DNA from: Dromaius novaehollandiae
Taxonomy: Eukaryota; Chordata; Aves; Casuariiformes; Dromaiidae
Direction of reading: 5' to 3'
NCBI RefSeq assembly: GCF_036370855.1
Contig: NC_088108.1
Span: 7,029,448-7,093,447, forward strand
Length of the DNA stretch: 64,000 nucleotides
Shown: piece by piece, positions 13,009 to 30,709 of the stretch
How the letters are laid out: each line of letters opens with the position of its first letter
How positions within the stretch are numbered: the first letter of the stretch is position 1
Position numbers and translations under genes: made by a program
The notes under the pieces: generated by a model
What the model saw: only the letters and a program-made list of their open reading frames with translations
Databases searched by the model: none
Told to the model about the DNA's origin: nothing

Positions 13009-13725
13009 CCTCGGTGTCTAAAGTAGAGCTGGGCAACTGCTTTCCATGGGTGTTCCACATTTCAGAGTGAATGTGCTTCCTTCGAGTTTATGCCTTATTT
13101 GTGTATCTTTTTCTCGAGAACTTTGCAAACAAGAGAAGGAGAGAAAACAAGAGTATCGGAAGTATTTCTGCCTAATCAGGCAAAGGTAATATGTGGTCTA
13201 TGTCCATTCAGAATTGTTCACTTTACAAGTATCAGAAACCATCAACAAATAGTTTAGAAACTCAAGTGAAGAAAAGAGAGGATTGCTGACTCTTACATCC
13301 AGCGAGTGTCTCAGAGGAGACAGGAAAAGAAGTGGCTGAATTAATTATCCATTACTAAATATTTGCTCAGCTCTATCCTTCACCAAGACTGAAGGAGAGG
13401 AAAACTGAAGCACCATAGAGATTCAGGGAGAAAAGTACTAGAACTGCTGGCTAAATAAATCCATGTAATAACACAATTTATTGAAATAAAAAATGCTGTA
13501 TTTTTGCAGGCTTGTTAAATTAACTGAAAAAAAAATGTATCAAATAAACCAGTGTATCAAAAACTGAATAAATAAACACACTTTGGTTCCTGATAACTAA
13601 GAGTGTGCCTATTCAGCACTTGGTTGGTGGGTGTGTTTGATTCGGCTGTTTTGCACTTTAACATCTTTGATCGCTTAATCCTTTTTTTCTTTTCTTTGTT
13701 AACCTGTCCCCTTTGCACCCCTCAG

Positions 13726-13960
13726 GTGTCCCCGTTGCCTGCTGCTCGCGTTCGAAGGGCCGCCCGAGGGGAGCCGCCGCTGGCCGGAGACGTCGGGGAG
13801 CTCGCGTTGAAGCGCCGTGCGGCCGCGACGCCGCTGCCAGGTGGGCGCTGCCGGAGGCCGCTGCCGTTTCCCCCACGGAAAGCGCCTGCAGCAGAAGCCC
13901 CTTCCCGGGGAGCGGCAAGCACCCTTCTCCGTGGGCTGCGACCGGGAATGGGTGCTTACT
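13726..13960 (+). other. CpG-rich patch / possible orphan exon
   Basis: A long pyrimidine tract ending in ctcag at 13725 precedes a CpG-dense stretch that is open in one frame; a donor-like gtgggc sits at 13841. No protein similarity is recognised. It could be a non-coding promoter or exon, or simply a small CpG island. Confidence 0.3.
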
Positions 13961-16900
13961 GAAGCAGGCAGATACCTCCTTTCTAAAATGCTGTAAGCCC
14001 ATCTCGGGGCAGGGCTTGTCTCTGGGCTGTGGCAATCCAGCCTCCGGTGTGTGCTGGAAATAGCTAGACCGGCCCTGCTTTAACAGATCGTTTTAGAAGG
14101 AGGGGAGACCTGGGTATGAAGACATTTCTGCTGGTCTATTTTCAGAATATTTCGCGAGACTGCAGTCAGGATTTAGTGACTTATTTGGCATCCTCTGTTT
14201 TCCAAAATGGAAAGTATACAGCAACACAAAGCCACAGGGTCCTACACCCTGCAAAGCCAAAAAGCCCTTCACAATTAGTCCTCAACAGGCACTGCGGCTT
14301 GTCATGAAAAGGTTTGTCTTTGCAGGTGTAGGACAGAGCAAACACAAGTACACTTTGCCTTGTCTCACTGTACAGAACAGTCTGTGCTGCCGCTAAACTT
14401 GGGATGCTACCAGTAGGAACAGAAATCAGACGTCACGCATGTAGCAACCCGTCGTGCCGTCCTGCTCGCTGCCAGCAACTGTAAGTGGCTCTTGAGCTGT
14501 GACTGAGCCGTCTGAGCTCTGGTCTCGGAGGGGAAGCCGAGGCACGGTTTCCTGCAGTGTAGGCAGCTCAGACACCCACTCTGTAGGAAGAGAAATCGCA
14601 ATAACCTCTTTTCCTTTCCTCTTCTCTCTCCCACTCACCATTACTAATTCATCCTGATTGTAATGGCTGTTATTTGCTCTAAGCAGATCCTGTTCTTCTT
14701 GGGAAGACATGAACAGCTACAGGGACCTAATAGTCCTAGCAGAGGGAGTATTTGTTCTCGGATGCAGGGTGACTCAGTCAGACATAATGATCCTTTGAGA
14801 GGAGACCCACTTTTTCGGCCAGCCAACCTATGACCTTTTTGATGTGATGATAATCTGAAATGAGACACAGGGGCTGCATCTGGACTAAGCCATCCCACTG
14901 TAATGAGCTGACATTTAATTTACTGTCACAGGGAAACGTTTTACGAAGAGTGGCAAGGTCTCTTCAAACACCCGGCCAGCCCTTGCTGTCTGTGGTGGCC
15001 GGTGGGGCTGTCCTGCGTGCTGTGTGCACCGCAGAGTGGCCCTGGCACTTCCAAGGATGCAGGGACAAACTTAGCGCTGCGCAGGTCCACCCATGTGGAC
15101 CTCGCTATACCAGAGCTGCTTCTCCCCATCCCATCAGGTTGTGGAGCAGATGCTAACGCTGCCATGAAGCACTGCCATTTACCCCAAAGGCCGTGTGTCT
15201 TTTGGCTGTGGTTTTGTGTGTCTCCTGCGTCCCCACATCAGCAAGCTCCTGGCCAGCTTTGCAACCCCATCTCTCCAGTACCGTTCTGCTCGGGGAGGAG
15301 TGGAGTGAGGAGGAGGCAGAGCCTCCTGCTCAGGGGACGGGGCAATTCAAGCCATCTGAAGTCAGGCAGCTGCTCGGGGCTGGTTGCCTGGTTTCTCAAC
15401 AGCCAAGGGAGGGAGAGCAGCGGCGGCAGAGGGCAGTTCAGCTCATCAGGCTGGAGGGGATGAATTGCTCTCAGGATGTCCCTGTTTCTCTCTGTTGGCT
15501 CCAGAAGGAGCTTAAACACCTAGTTTAGAAGAGATGTTTAGGTACTGTGTTCCTGTATTAATGTGACCATTAATATAAAGCCAGCATCACTCAGCCATGA
15601 CTGTATTTACGAGGCACGTGTCTGCCTTATTGCCTCTGATCTGAACATGGTGTGACACTGGGGGACTAGTGACCCCTCTGCAGGATGCCACCTCTGGAGG
15701 CTAACCAGCATGCTTGGAGCTACCTGGGTGCACTAGACTCCACTGCTCAACAGAGACATTTTTGCCGACAGGTTGGAGTTTGGGGTGGGGGGTTTAGACA
15801 AGTTTCCCGGGGACAGAGGCTGTCCCTGGCTGCCAGTCTGCTGCTAAAGTCCACCACTACGAAGGGTATCTGAGCCCTGCCAAAAGCCAAGGTGGGACAG
15901 AAGTGGCCCAAGTGTCTCCTGGCACTGTGCCACAGTCTGTGGTTTCCCTGCGCCTCTGCCGTTGGAGGCTGTAGAGCTGTCACCTCGGCACAAAGGAGCC
16001 CTAAATTACTGTCCCAGTGCCGGCTGTCAGCTGGGCTGTCAGCTCCTGAGCGCTGCGTGGTGCCCGTGGCTTAATCCTTGTCTGCATCGCCCTGACAAAC
16101 TGCGGGCATCATCTAAATAATAAACATTAATGCCTTCCCTCTGTTCCTGGGTTTTACAGCGGCATGCACCAGCTAGTGCTTTGTGTACGCAATCACTTCC
16201 CTGTCGATAGTGTAATCTGTCTGGGCGTCACATCTCCTAGACATGCCTAATTTAACAGGGATGGTTTTTTGGCCCTAGCTAATAAATCGCTTGCTACTTA
16301 CAGTTAGCCAGCCCCGTTCTCATCACTCCCATCACACTGATGTGTGGCCTGCAGCATGCTGTGCGGCTTTCAGTGAGTGACGGGTCTCTGGCCGGTTTGG
16401 CGGTGTACGCTCGCAGGGCACCCACCGGCTGGGTGCAGTTTATCTCAGCAGCGCTGAGGAACTCCATCGCAAGCAGAGTTTGGAGTAAAACCCCTGCCAG
16501 AGAGACGCACCAGGTCTTGCTCCAGCTGGCACCAAGGTGAGAAGGCTGTGTGTATTGGGCACCTGGATTTGGATGGGTATAATGAATCCTGAACAGGTGC
16601 ATCAGGTCCTAGATTAAAAGCATTGCCTCACAAGTGCAGAGCTCGTCGCTCAGAGATTGCCTGTATCAGGAGTCGTCAACCAGAGAGGAAAAAAAAGTGG
16701 GGAGAGCTATCTATTTTCCAGGCCTGACAGTGACTGGGTGAGATCCCTATCACTGAAGTTACACTGGTATAAAACCAACTGGGCCTAGGTCTTGGCTCTT
16801 CAGGCTGTGGGTTCGGGTGCTTTGGTTCACCAGCATGTTGAAATCGATGCCTCACTGACGCATTGCACCTTCACAGGTTCAGGCACAGGCACAGGCCCTG

Positions 16901-19814
16901 GCTCTCCGAGCTTTGCACAGGGCTTCAGAGCGCAGCTGAGAGCGAAGCTGATGGGTGCCACTTAGAAATGGCATTTCAGCGACAACCCCTCACCGGCAGC
17001 GCTTTCCCTGCTGCGGCAATGCAGGGGGTTTGCAAAAGCCCCATCTGAGCATCTCCTTAGAGCTTCATCACCTAGCACTAAAATAAGAAATATCTGCTCC
17101 CATAGCTACAGATACAGCTAGGTAACAAGGGAGGCTCTTGTTTGCTAGTCCTCTCCCTTTTTGCCCCAGTTTTCTTGCCTTAAAATAAGGTTTCTAAGTA
17201 ATAAATACCCACTCTCATAGCTGATACATGGCTCTTTTCCACTTTGCAGAGGAGCAGCACCCAGGTGTACAGAGGAGGCTCTTAGGAAGGACTTGACCCA
17301 ACCTCCACCAGTCAGTGCAGGGCTTGAGACGGCACCACGCTAGTGCCTACACGGGAGCAGCCCTTGGCCTGTTGCAGCAAAGCCGGGGGCTGGTTTTGAC
17401 CCAGTTTATAGCATCCTACCGAGGCTGCCGGGACATTCAAGAGCCCAACTCCTTCACTCGTGCCAAGGTAGTTTTTGTGGCCAATTAGCTTAATGCACCT
17501 CCGTATGACCGTTCATACTGCTGTTACTGTCGGCAGGCTAGGTGGGATGCACAGGTAGGAGGAAACGCCGTGGGAGCGCCACTGGCCAATGCCAGAGATG
17601 GCTGCAGAGCACCCCAGAGCAAGGTAGCGCTTCCTCCGCGCTCCAATTGCTCCCATCCGCGCACATGCCCGCCTGCACCCACAACCCTGCTTCTGCGGCA
17701 AATCTAGGTTACTCTTCCTTTCAGATACCAGTTTTTCCATTTTCTAAAACTGTACGAGAACAAAGGCTCTCCCAGGATCTCATTTTCTCCTACCTTCTCG
17801 GTTGCTGCTAATTAATAGCGTGGCTGCCTAGTCACGCAGCTTGTGTTCATCTATATGCATGTGTTTGGAGGAGACGAAAATAATACCTGCGTGGTGAGAT
17901 CCTGCATGTTTATTTGCTGGGGAAAGTGGGTCCCGGGTGCTCCAGGAAAGCCATGTTTTTTCCTTGAGTTACTACAGCAGCTGCTGGGCACCATCCCACC
18001 CATTCGAGCCCTCCCGGCGACACCGCTGCTCGGTTCACTCGCAGGCTGTCAGGGAGCCAAACCCGGTAACCACAGGCCGTCTCTCCTGTGCTCCCCTCCT
18101 GCTGTTTCGCGTGACACTTGGCTGTCAGAAATTGCCCCAAAGCAGTGCTAAGAGTGGAACAGCAACCTTGACTTTTAGGAGTGCTTTAAAAGCCCAGCGC
18201 CGGCTTCAAACCCACGAGAGAGCGGGAATGGCGGGGGCTGTGTAGGGGGAGGAGAAGCGAGAGAAAAACAGTTAAGAGCAACCACAATTTGTTGTGAGAT
18301 TGAAGTAATGGGCATCAAAGACTCAGAAATCATACAGTAAAACGCAACAGATCCCCACAAAGTATCCCTGGCAATGAATCACTGGTTAATGTACAGATAA
18401 CCTGGATTTATAGGTTTAATATTATTCTGCTGCACTGTTTCTGTTGCTGTGCAGATTGCTTCATCAGTTTGCTTTACTGTCCTGAGGTAAAAATGCAACA
18501 ATTCTGGTTTGTTATTGTCTTTAATAAATACATTGCATTTCAAATGGCATTAAAAATAATTCCCTGCCATTTTTTCTCCCAAGACTAGAAATGGTCTAAT
18601 GTCCTAGTCCAACTGGCAAGCTGGCTGACTAGCTTGTACCTACATAAATGCCCATTTTTGAAGCGCCACTGAATGTAATAGTCACTATGACTGTACTGTG
18701 TATTTCATTAGCAGTATGTATGAAGAATGTCTTATAATGAAACTGCTTTTCTAAAAAAAAAAAAAGCCTTTTCTAAATTAAAAAGCATCAATTTTACTCC
18801 TTTTCTTTCAAAACATGGCTTAAAACACACATTTTAAGACTGTTTTCAATAATCACACTGGATCATTTTCCCCTCCCGAGATGACAACTCTGCTCCGGCA
18901 GGCGCCGAGCTGCCCGGCGTGCCGGCTCTGCCGTCCCCACAGCCCCACGGCAGCGTGGCCGCCGGGCTCCGCTCGCGGGCGCCCGAACCCTGAGGCTGCT
19001 CGTGCGGACCCTGCGCTGGGCACCCACGCCGGGCAGAAGGTACGGCCCCGCCGGCCGGCTTCGGGAGCCCCGGCGCTGCGCCTAGCCTAGGCGGAGGCCA
19101 GGCCCTGGTCAGACGGAGCGAGCGAGAAGTGCGTTTCTTAAGATTTATGGTATTTAAGCTGCTAGGTATTTGATTTCCGTGTTTTTGAGGCTGCAGACAC
19201 GCCACACAGACGTGCTGGGTTTCATTAGTCTAGCAGTAACGTAACTTATTATTAACACTTCCCAGCTTTCCGAGGGACGTGCAGGCAGGAGCAGGGCCTG
19301 CACGGCCCAGGCGCAGGCCGGGACCCTCGGTCCCCGCTCCTCGCCGCCGAGCCGGGACCGCCCGCCCTCCCTCCGAGGGGGACATTTCACCGCGAACGCG
19401 GTGCGCGGCCGCGCGCAGGTGCCCAAATCACGGCGAAAACCACCCCGGGGCTGGCGGCGGTAACGGCCTCGTCAGCCCCGCGTGCCCGCCCGCGCGCGGC
19501 GGGACCCCCGGCCTCCCGCCTCTCCCCCGCGCGGCGGCGGCGCGTTCCGGGGGTGCCGCTCTTCCAGGCAGTGCGGTAGCGCGCGGCGAGCGGGGCGGCC
19601 GCCATTGCATCACGGCGCGCCCCGCGCCCGGCCGCGCCTCCATCTCGGCGCCCGGCACCGGCGGGGGCCCCGCGGCCGCGGGAGGGGAACCGCGCTCCGC
19701 CGCTGCCCTCGGAGCCGCCAGCGCGCGTCCGCTCGGCCCGCGCCCCCGGAGCCGGCGGCGGGAGAGGCCGCAGCGGCGCTGACGGCCCGGTGGCACAAAA
19801 TGGAGCCGGCCTGA

Positions 19815-24373
<4,559 letters not shown>

Positions 24374-27300
24374 TCTCTTCTAGTGAGGAAAAGTGGTGAT
24401 GAACTCTACTAACCACCTGTATTCTATTAAGTGAACTCAGTGTGACAGACGGGAGTAACCCTCCCCTTGTGAACAGCCTCCCACATTGTTTTGGACACCA
24501 AGAGAACAGACCCAGGAAAGACATGTTCTGTTCCACATAACCTTTCAGAATTGGGAGCAACAAACCTAACTGAGAATGAGTGAGGGTGCATGTGTATGTT
24601 GCAAGGAGACAGGAAGCAGAAAGGAGTGGGAGCAAGAGAGAGTGCGTACACAAGCAGATCTGAATGAGGTGGCACATGCCAGGGAACTGCATGATGTCCT
24701 CTTTTAAGTAAAGCTATAGCTCCATGCTGTCTGTTGAGGCCACAGTATGGATAGTTTAGTAGTATCACACACTGGCAGAAAGAGAAAGAAAGAACATCTT
24801 GGTTTGTGGCAGCTGTTTATTACCAAGAAGATATAACAGCAGCAGAAATATTTTCTCATAAGGCCAATGCTACAGGAAAAGAGTTTACTGAAAGGGTATA
24901 CACACTTCTGAAGTTTCTTTTTTATGTTCTTGAAACTAGTTCAATATATTAAAGACTATTATGAAGGATTTAAAGAGGAAAATAATAGCTAGTTAATTGG
25001 TAATTAAAATTTAAATGATACCCCTCCCCACCCCCCCCATAGTGTTTTCCTTGCTGTGCTGAACTGGGATTCTAAGTGGCGACTGCTGCTCCAGTTGTAA
25101 TTATTCAATCAATATTTAAGTATTAACTGCCTAGATGATTAATCTGAAAATATCCACAGTTCAGGGCTAGCCAGTAGAGTTAAGCGATCAGGAGCATGAA
25201 GCCAGAAACACGTCCTCATATTCTGCATCTTAAGGCTAGGGTGTTGCAGCCGGGTGGGACACACCGGAAGTTCTGTCGTGCCATCTATGTGTCGCTGACC
25301 TCTCAGGTGTCTTACCAGCCAAGGCCACAAGGAGAAATGGAAAGGAGGAGGAGAAAAAAAAAAAAAAAAAAAAGCATGTAAAGCTTAACTCAGGTGCATC
25401 AGTCATCCTCAAAGGTGAGATTTGCTTTTAAAGATGTTAAATAGCATGGAAAGCAGCAGCTTCCATCAGTACTTTCTGCTGTTAAAGTGTCATTTTCTTT
25501 CTTGGCATCGGTGGAAGAAGAGCACTAGAACTGGGAAGGAGCAGCACAGAACAGAAGTGTCTGAGCGGGTGAGAAGGAAAGCCACAAGAGACACAGTAAG
25601 AGGAAAATTTCTTTTCCTCCCTGTTTTAATTTGACAGAGGAAGATCCATCTCAGGTTGGTCATCATGGGTTGGTGGCTGAGTTACAAAGGCTATGCATAG
25701 GTGGCCATTTTATGGGAACGCCATTCACCACTTGAGCTTTGCTTCTGCTAAGTTTCAGCTTAAGCTTTTGAAGTGCAGCAGGGTAACCATGCCCCTGTAG
25801 CAAACCTGGGAGATTTAACCTACTGAACAAACAAACAGGACTACTATAGTGACATTTATTCAAGCTTGCAAGCTTTCACACCAAACTACCTGGGGGTGGG
25901 GGGAGGGATTAGGTGAAACCCCAAGAAGCATGTGGTGTTCAATTTCAGGCCTCTAAGTAGGTAATAGTACAATACTTGCTTCTTTAAGCTAAACCGTCTA
26001 TGAAAGTGTGAGTTTTCCTAGTTGCTATTGAGCTGTTTCTCTGGACCTTTTCCCATGGTTTGCAGCACTTGAGTGAGTCTTTTTGGACAATATCTGTGGT
26101 TTCCATATTAGAGCTGTTCAAACAAACAAGTGAAAAAAAATAACGGTTTTGTTTTCTGCGTTCTGGAAACAATTTCAGTTCCTGGACTCTATGGGCAAGC
26201 AGCAGAGTTGTACCTGCTGGGAGGGCACTGGTAGCAAAGTAGAGCCAGGGAGGAGTGGCAACAGTCTCGCACATTTTGGGAAGCTTGTCACTGCCAAGGA
26301 CCCCTGGTCAAGTCTGAAACTGGCTATAAATACATTGAAAAACCTTATGCTAAGGCACATTAAATTGCAGGCAGAATCAGTGATGGTTGGGTTGTGCGTC
26401 CTAAAGATGCAAAAAAAAAAAAAACAAAAAAAAACAAAAAAAACTCTTTACAAAAAATCTCTTTCTAGGTAAGCAAAGCTGGAGAAGACTGATGCAGAGA
26501 GAGCCACGAGAGCTTGGCTACCGTGGGCGCTCTACTTGCAGCTTCTGCTGACACCAATGGAGAGCACAAGGTCTCTTCAAATCAGGACCATTAGTCATGT
26601 TTTGACTAATGCAAGGACAAACGGATAGAAGAGAGTCAGTTCCTTTACTCTTTGAATGATAAGTAGGCCAAACAACCACTTCAGCCTCTCAGGGTACAAC
26701 TCTGCTCAAGAGGTGTGTCTTGGATCACCTAGCTGAAGGCCAAGCTGGCCTAAAAGCTGAGCTTGAGTGATACATTAAAGACAGCAAAACTTTTGGATCT
26801 AGCAGAGTTTTAGCAATATCAACATTTTTTTAAGCCGCCATGCAGGAACCTGGCCAGTGGGGGGGAGGGGGAAGACCACCTTTCACTCTGTATGCTATAA
26901 AGACAACCAGTACTTCATTTAATGAGTTTGGGACATTCCCCCTTTCCTGCTTCCAGAGAGAAGTTCCAGAAAGCCTAAAAAAGTAAGTGCATTCAGGCCT
27001 TAAGAGTAAATCTTGAATTTATAATACAAGTATCATAATTCTAAAATGGAACAGTACAGAAGAAAATGTATGCAGTCTTAACTACTTAGATGTAATAAAT
27101 GGTTATATTAAATGATAGAGAAATCATTATATACATCTTTTTCTAATTCCTTGCATTTTCTAGACAGCTTATTAAAAATATAGGAAATGTAGATTCATCT
27201 GTACAAAATTTGGGATGTTTTTTCTAAGATGAAGAACTTACAGGCTATGCTAAGAATTCTTTTCTAACAACTGGTTTTAATGCTTTGACTTCTAGCGCAA

Positions 27301-27740
27301 GAGGGATTTAGGGAAGTCAGAAGGTGACACCTTTCACAGGATAAAGGTCAGAAGCTCTTTTACTCTAGGACAAAAAAAAAAGCTAACTTTGTGGTCGTTA
27401 CCACACATTAAAAACAGTCTGCATGTTAGATGACTGAAATTGCTCAGAACCTCCAGAATAAAAGTATACTATAAACCTTTCCTTGCTTTCTGTTATGCAC
27501 TGTAACGAAATGTGAAAATAATGCTGTATTTAGCTGTATGTGATTGAAAATATGCTTGTATTTAGCAAAATGGTTACTATGTGATAATGTGAAATTCAAA
27601 ACTTGTAAAGAAACTGGTGTTTTTTTCCCCCCCCTTCCCCATTCTTTATCAGTAGCCCTCTAGTACCTGTACTACAGCAACCTTAACTGAAAATCTGATA
27701 TGGACTAGCTCAACAATAAACAGCAGACACTCTTTGCAAC
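24374..27740 (+). other. RAB39B: Probable long RAB39B 3' UTR
   Basis: No coding potential. Candidate AATAAA signals at 27094-27099, 27457-27462 and 27715-27720 would give a 3' UTR of about 2.7-3.4 kb; I recall that human RAB39B also has a multi-kilobase 3' UTR. The exact end is undetermined. Confidence 0.5.
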
Positions 27741-29549
27741 AGTATCCGCTATACATTTTTCCTCTAAAGGTCCAATGATTAGATCTTTAAAGCCAGGCAC
27801 CTACCTTTGAGAAACACTGTAGCCATTCTATAAAAAGCAAAAAACAAAAAACCCCACACCCCCAAACAAACAACCTGAAACATTTCATTTCACCCTTGCA
27901 TGTATAGCAACTGTTACATCCAAACCTACATCCCACAGTAGTGGGGGGCAGGAGGCAGAAGCACCTTAGTCTCTCCATGAGGACCTTCCCTGCAGGTAGG
28001 ACTAGTTTCACAGGAGCCAGCACAGTTTATGCACGCTGACATCTTGTTCTTACAGTAATGAAGATTTAACTGCAAAGGACAGATCAACACTGGACAGAGA
28101 TCCACCATCTGCAAGCTAGAGTTCTTGTCTACATTTTTTTTTTTTTGCTTGATATCTAAAAATACCAGACTTATATAATTGCCATGGCCATGTCTCCCCC
28201 CTCCCCCCCCCAAAAAACCCCCCAGGTACCTTTTGAAGCTGCTGGCCAATTCCAGCTCTGCTGCCCCCCCCCCCCCCCGCCCTAATACAAAACATTAGGT
28301 CATTGGTAATCGTACGCAGTACTTTTGCCAGCACATAAATGCTTAACTCATCATTTCATTGTGCACAACAAAGAAAGGCAATCTCTGCCTTAGGACCAGC
28401 CAGAGAAAGCAGGAAAGCGTGCTTTAGCCTGTTGGGAATCTCATTAATCCAAACAGAAGAGAAAACTGCAAGAGCAATCAGGACATGTGTGCAGCTGCCT
28501 TTCCTTTCATTGCTGATAGTCTTAAAAAGAAAGGGAAGGAAGAAGCCTGCAGTTTAGGTAGTCCCAGCTTCAGCCTAGCAGAGCTTGTGCAGATACCTGT
28601 TACCTAATAATACATTAGCTATTACATACATTAATCTTTTCTCTGCTAAAATCAAAGTCACTGCAACAAATAGTAGCCTCCATAAGAGGTATGGAAGAGC
28701 CAAGGCCAAGCAAAACCTAAAGTGAATTCACAGATGAAAGCACATCTTCCCTAATGGCCAAGCCATCAGACAGCAGGCACTGAGGCGTCCCATCTTCTCC
28801 TGATCCCTTCATACTAAGGCCAGAACCCAAGACATACAGTTGACATTTTCTAATGAAACTGGCACAGTGTATTAGTGAAAATAACCAAGTAGATGAGCAA
28901 GGAAAAAAGTTGAGTTATGCAATAACAACCAAATAATTTTTGTCTGAAAGCTTTGGGAAATGCTCTATGCAACAGCAGGTTGGTTAAAAAGCCTGGGGAC
29001 AGAACTGATGCAAATCCACAGCCTCTGCCATGCTCAGGAGCGGAGGCTGCTTCTCCTCGCTGACAGTGGTCAGTTCTACCTGTGGCTCCCCGCTGATGCC
29101 GTCCATATGAATTACTTGTTTTCTTCCTCCATCTTTCCTGCTCTTGAATTCAGTTGTGAAATTACCACAGATCCTTCCTTCCCCTTAAATAAGATTTTTC
29201 CAAGTACTTACTTGTGACCAGTGTTAAGAATTTACCATTACTTCCATTTCTGCAGCTCTCACTCTTTTACCACCACAGTGGTGTCAGATCAGTTTGCTTG
29301 TATTCACAAATCCAGATGTGCTGACTCACATCCGCTGTTTCACTCAAGCCAGTATTCAGCATCTACACCTTTCATGTCTGCTGCTTCAACCAAGTTTCTT
29401 CGCCCCTACCCTTAAGGCAGGAAAACATTATACGAGATTATGCACAAGATTTGTGACTTTCCCCCACAAAGAAAGATGCACAAAAAGAGGTGTTTGCCAC
29501 AACTGTTTAGTTTTACTATTTTAATATCATGAAATAAAAGTACAAAAAC
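27741..29549. other. Short intergenic interval between convergent genes
   Basis: No recognisable gene. It contains a C15 run at 28264-28278 and other homopolymers, and may include the outer parts of the RAB39B or VBP1 3' UTRs. Confidence 0.5.
28264..28278 (+). repeat. C15 homopolymer
   Basis: Fifteen consecutive C between the convergent RAB39B and VBP1 genes; length is likely variable or sequencing-sensitive. Confidence 0.85.
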
Positions 29550-29564
29550 TTTACAGGTATATTG

Positions 29565-29570
29565 TTTATT
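29565..29570 (-). terminator. VBP1: Candidate distal poly(A) signal of VBP1
   Basis: TTTATT on the plus strand is AATAAA on the gene strand, about 1.07 kb past the stop. A nearer AATAAA lies at 30514-30519, about 120 nt past the stop; either or both could be used. Confidence 0.4.
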
Positions 29571-30638
29571 ACATGAAGATTGAACAGTTAACATCTGCAT
29601 TTATTTTGTAGCGAAACCTGTATTCTAAGTCACAGAGTGTGAATACTAGCCACTGACATCACCACTGAGCATTTCATTTTAGAAAGAAACTGCAGAGGTA
29701 AAAGGCAACAATCTTGCAAGGCTTCATAATAACCAAAGAAATACTCCACCTGTTAACACCAGAAGAAGTACTTCAGGAGACCATTCGTATGTTAATACAG
29801 GTTTCACCACCTAGGAGGCTGAGAGCGTTAAGACATTTTAACTGGACATCTGTCTAAGGGATCGTACATGGGGGTTTTCTTGTTTACAGGCTATCAGCAT
29901 TTTGGTGTCCTTGTTCAACACATTTGCAAAAATAAGCAGTGTTGGCATGTGTATGAAAAAGAACGGGGTGAGATCACCTGCAGTCTCGACATAGCTTGTG
30001 CTGTTTACTCCACCATTCTTTTCTGAAGACAAGTCACAAACTGTTGCAGGTAAAGTGCTGAGAGTTCAGTAACAGACAGTTAACTAACCTGTAATTATTA
30101 AAATCAAGTTTATCCCAAGTGGATAGATACCCAGGAATGCTTGTAGGTTTATGCTGCCAAAGAAGTAATTGACTGAAACAAAATCCAAGACTTCACTGTA
30201 CTTGTTCTGTTTACTAAAACATTAGCTGCATGTCTTCCCAGCCCAAGTTGATTTCAGCTTCATCAACTGCACATAACAGAGATGAAAGAGTAAACTCTTC
30301 AATAACCTGCTAAAGTGTCAGAGCCAATTTCATACTTGCACCTCACCTTTTCAAACTTTCAGGCAGAAATTTACTTATGACAGACTGGTCTCATCAAAAT
30401 GCTATGTCCTTTGCTAGACTGTGCGGTGTCTTCAAATAATTCGTAATTTCATGAAGCATGCACGAAACCAAATTTTGAGTTTACAAATAAATAAAATGGT
30501 GCTCACCATTGTTTTTATTCTTATATATTTTACCATTTACTGAAATGATTAAAGTAACTCAGTCCCTTAAGAATGAACTCTGGGGGTGTTTAAATAAAAA
30601 ATATTTGGAAATTGAAACCACATTTAAAATTGCCAAAA

Positions 30639-30709
30639 CTATGCTTTATTTTTGGAAGGGTCTTCCTTGTTTCTTCTCTTTACATCCCAATTATAAACTC
30701 TAGCCATAT
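30639..30709 (-). CDS. VBP1: VBP1 exon 6
   Basis: Acceptor TATCTTCAG; encodes MARVYNWDVKRRNKEDPSKN and ends with TAG at 30639-30641. Confidence 0.95.

Larger units (their letters stand above)
11611..19279. other. Intergenic interval, no gene recognised
   Basis: No exon series with recognisable homology on either strand. It holds a GC-rich block with a pentanucleotide tail (12815-13008), an orphan CpG-rich patch with strong splice-like sites (13726-13840) and another CpG-rich patch (18890-19090). The remainder is ordinary AT-rich or mixed sequence with short chance ORFs. Confidence 0.6.
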
